DNA from: Campylobacterota bacterium
Lineage (GTDB): Bacteria; Campylobacterota; Campylobacteria; Campylobacterales; Sulfurovaceae
Assembly: GCA_013153345.1 (NCBI GenBank)
Contig: JAADEQ010000113.1
Location: 1 to 12,890, forward strand
Length of the DNA stretch: 12,890 nt
Direction of reading: 5' to 3'
The position numbers were made by a program, and so were the translations under genes. The notes under the pieces were generated by a model that did no database searches, was not told where the DNA came from, and worked only from the letters and a program-made list of their open reading frames with translations. This document shows, piece by piece, positions 12,449 to 12,890 of this stretch; position 1 is the first letter of the stretch, and each line of letters begins with the position of its first letter.

Positions 12449-12890
12449 TTAGAATTTTTCAATATGATATTTTAAATAATCATACCCTGTTCTATTTCTA
12501 TTAGTAAGGTGTTTATAGTGCTCAATATCAAACATTGGCTCCTCACCCAATCCAGGAGTTACCCTATTAGTGCCATCATCTCTATCAATTGTACTTCTTA
12601 AACCATATTTAAAGGCTTTATCACCCTCTAGCTGCACTCTTTTCCAGTTAGTTTTTGATTTAGAAAAATCTAATGGAATCTCTATATAAAGGCCAATATA
12701 CTTATTGCTATCTTCACTCCAGTAGATATTATCATTATCATCTGGCTTAGAGTATAAAAACTTTAAAGAGACTGCAATATCTCCAAAAAACTTTTTTGCC
12801 TCTATATCAAATCCGACATCTTGTTTCCAATACTTTCCAGCCTGAAATGAGAGTTGTAAATCAAGAGGATAGTAGTTATAAGTATATTTT
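12449..12890 (-). CDS. C-terminal part of a probable YjbH-type outer-membrane protein (5' end off the window)
   Basis: The frame is open from the window edge to TAA at 12449-12451, giving 146 residues. Alternating strands read YPLDLQLSFQAGKYWKQD, then VGFDIEAKKFFGDI, then KYIGLYIEIPLDFSKSKT. A K-W-K-x-D-x-G-F-D block with G-L-Y-I-x-I-P-L-D matches the C-terminal repeats of YjbH-type barrel proteins, linked in E. coli to exopolysaccharide genes. The end YHIEKF gives the barrel-type terminal Phe. A GTG at 12637 is internal and not a credible start, because the reading frame and barrel pattern continue upstream. The family call is a pattern reading, and other glycan-related outer-membrane barrels remain possible. 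Confidence 0.55.
   Translation of the reverse strand, partial: KYTYNYYPLDLQLSFQAGKYWKQDVGFDIEAKKFFGDIAVSLKFLYSKPDDNDNIYWSEDSNKYIGLYIEIPLDFSKSKTNWKRVQLEGDKAFKYGLRSTIDRDDGTNRVTPGLGEEPMFDIEHYKHLTNRNRTGYDYLKYHIEKF

Noticed and set aside
12449..12637. Independent 62-residue gene starting at GTG 12637
   Set aside because: The same frame stays open to the window edge with a continuous beta-barrel pattern, so this is an internal codon of a larger gene.

Overview
The window is an AT-rich, gene-dense bacterial segment. It most resembles the Campylobacterota (the former epsilonproteobacteria). Three things suggest this: very tight gene packing with ATGA start/stop overlaps, promoters reduced to a TATAAT-like -10 box with no recognisable -35, and a lone hisF next to rlmN with a tiny hydrophobic protein gene directly after rlmN. 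I cannot name a genus from sequence alone. There are no insertion sequences, tRNAs, rRNAs or CRISPR arrays. Gene assignments rest on recognised family motifs; the promoter, terminator and folding calls are readings by eye.

Layout. The left edge (1-557, minus strand) holds the first 34 codons of a TIR-domain gene with its own extended -10 promoter, an unrecognised 80-residue gene, and a perfect 16-bp parS site (419-434). Then comes a tightly coupled minus-strand operon (558-3028): hisF, a short nucleoside phosphorylase-fold gene, rlmN and a 33-residue single-pass membrane protein that I had to translate by hand. A second perfect parS lies inside the phosphorylase-like gene (1987-2002). Next are an exported DUF2059 protein and an ElyC/YdcF-type DUF218 membrane protein, both minus. 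The latter is divergent from purN (plus), with overlapping -10 boxes. A lipoprotein with a possible Cys-His-Asp active site ends tail to tail with purN and is divergent from a periplasmic trypsin-like protease of DEG9/DEG10-like layout, again with overlapping -10 boxes. The protease is followed at 21 nt by a small secreted four-cysteine protein. After a 315-bp non-coding stretch comes an outer-membrane beta-barrel protein. From 8707 to the right edge everything is on the minus strand: gdhA, pxpC, pxpB, pxpA and the C-terminal part of what looks like a YjbH-type outer-membrane protein.

How the genes fit together. PxpA, PxpB and PxpC form the ATP-dependent 5-oxoprolinase, which opens 5-oxoproline to glutamate. 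GdhA, immediately downstream, interconverts glutamate and 2-oxoglutarate plus ammonia. The four genes therefore read as a glutamate salvage and nitrogen module, with a second promoter for gdhA overlapping the end of pxpC. The middle of the window (3124-8680) is largely envelope biology: signal peptides, a lipoprotein, a periplasmic protease and a beta-barrel. Two parS sites 1.57 kb apart suggest that the left part belongs to the ParB-bound, origin-proximal part of a chromosome. The least explained parts are the TIR-gene neighbourhood at the left edge, the small protein coupled to rlmN, and the lipoprotein/protease/four-cysteine cluster.
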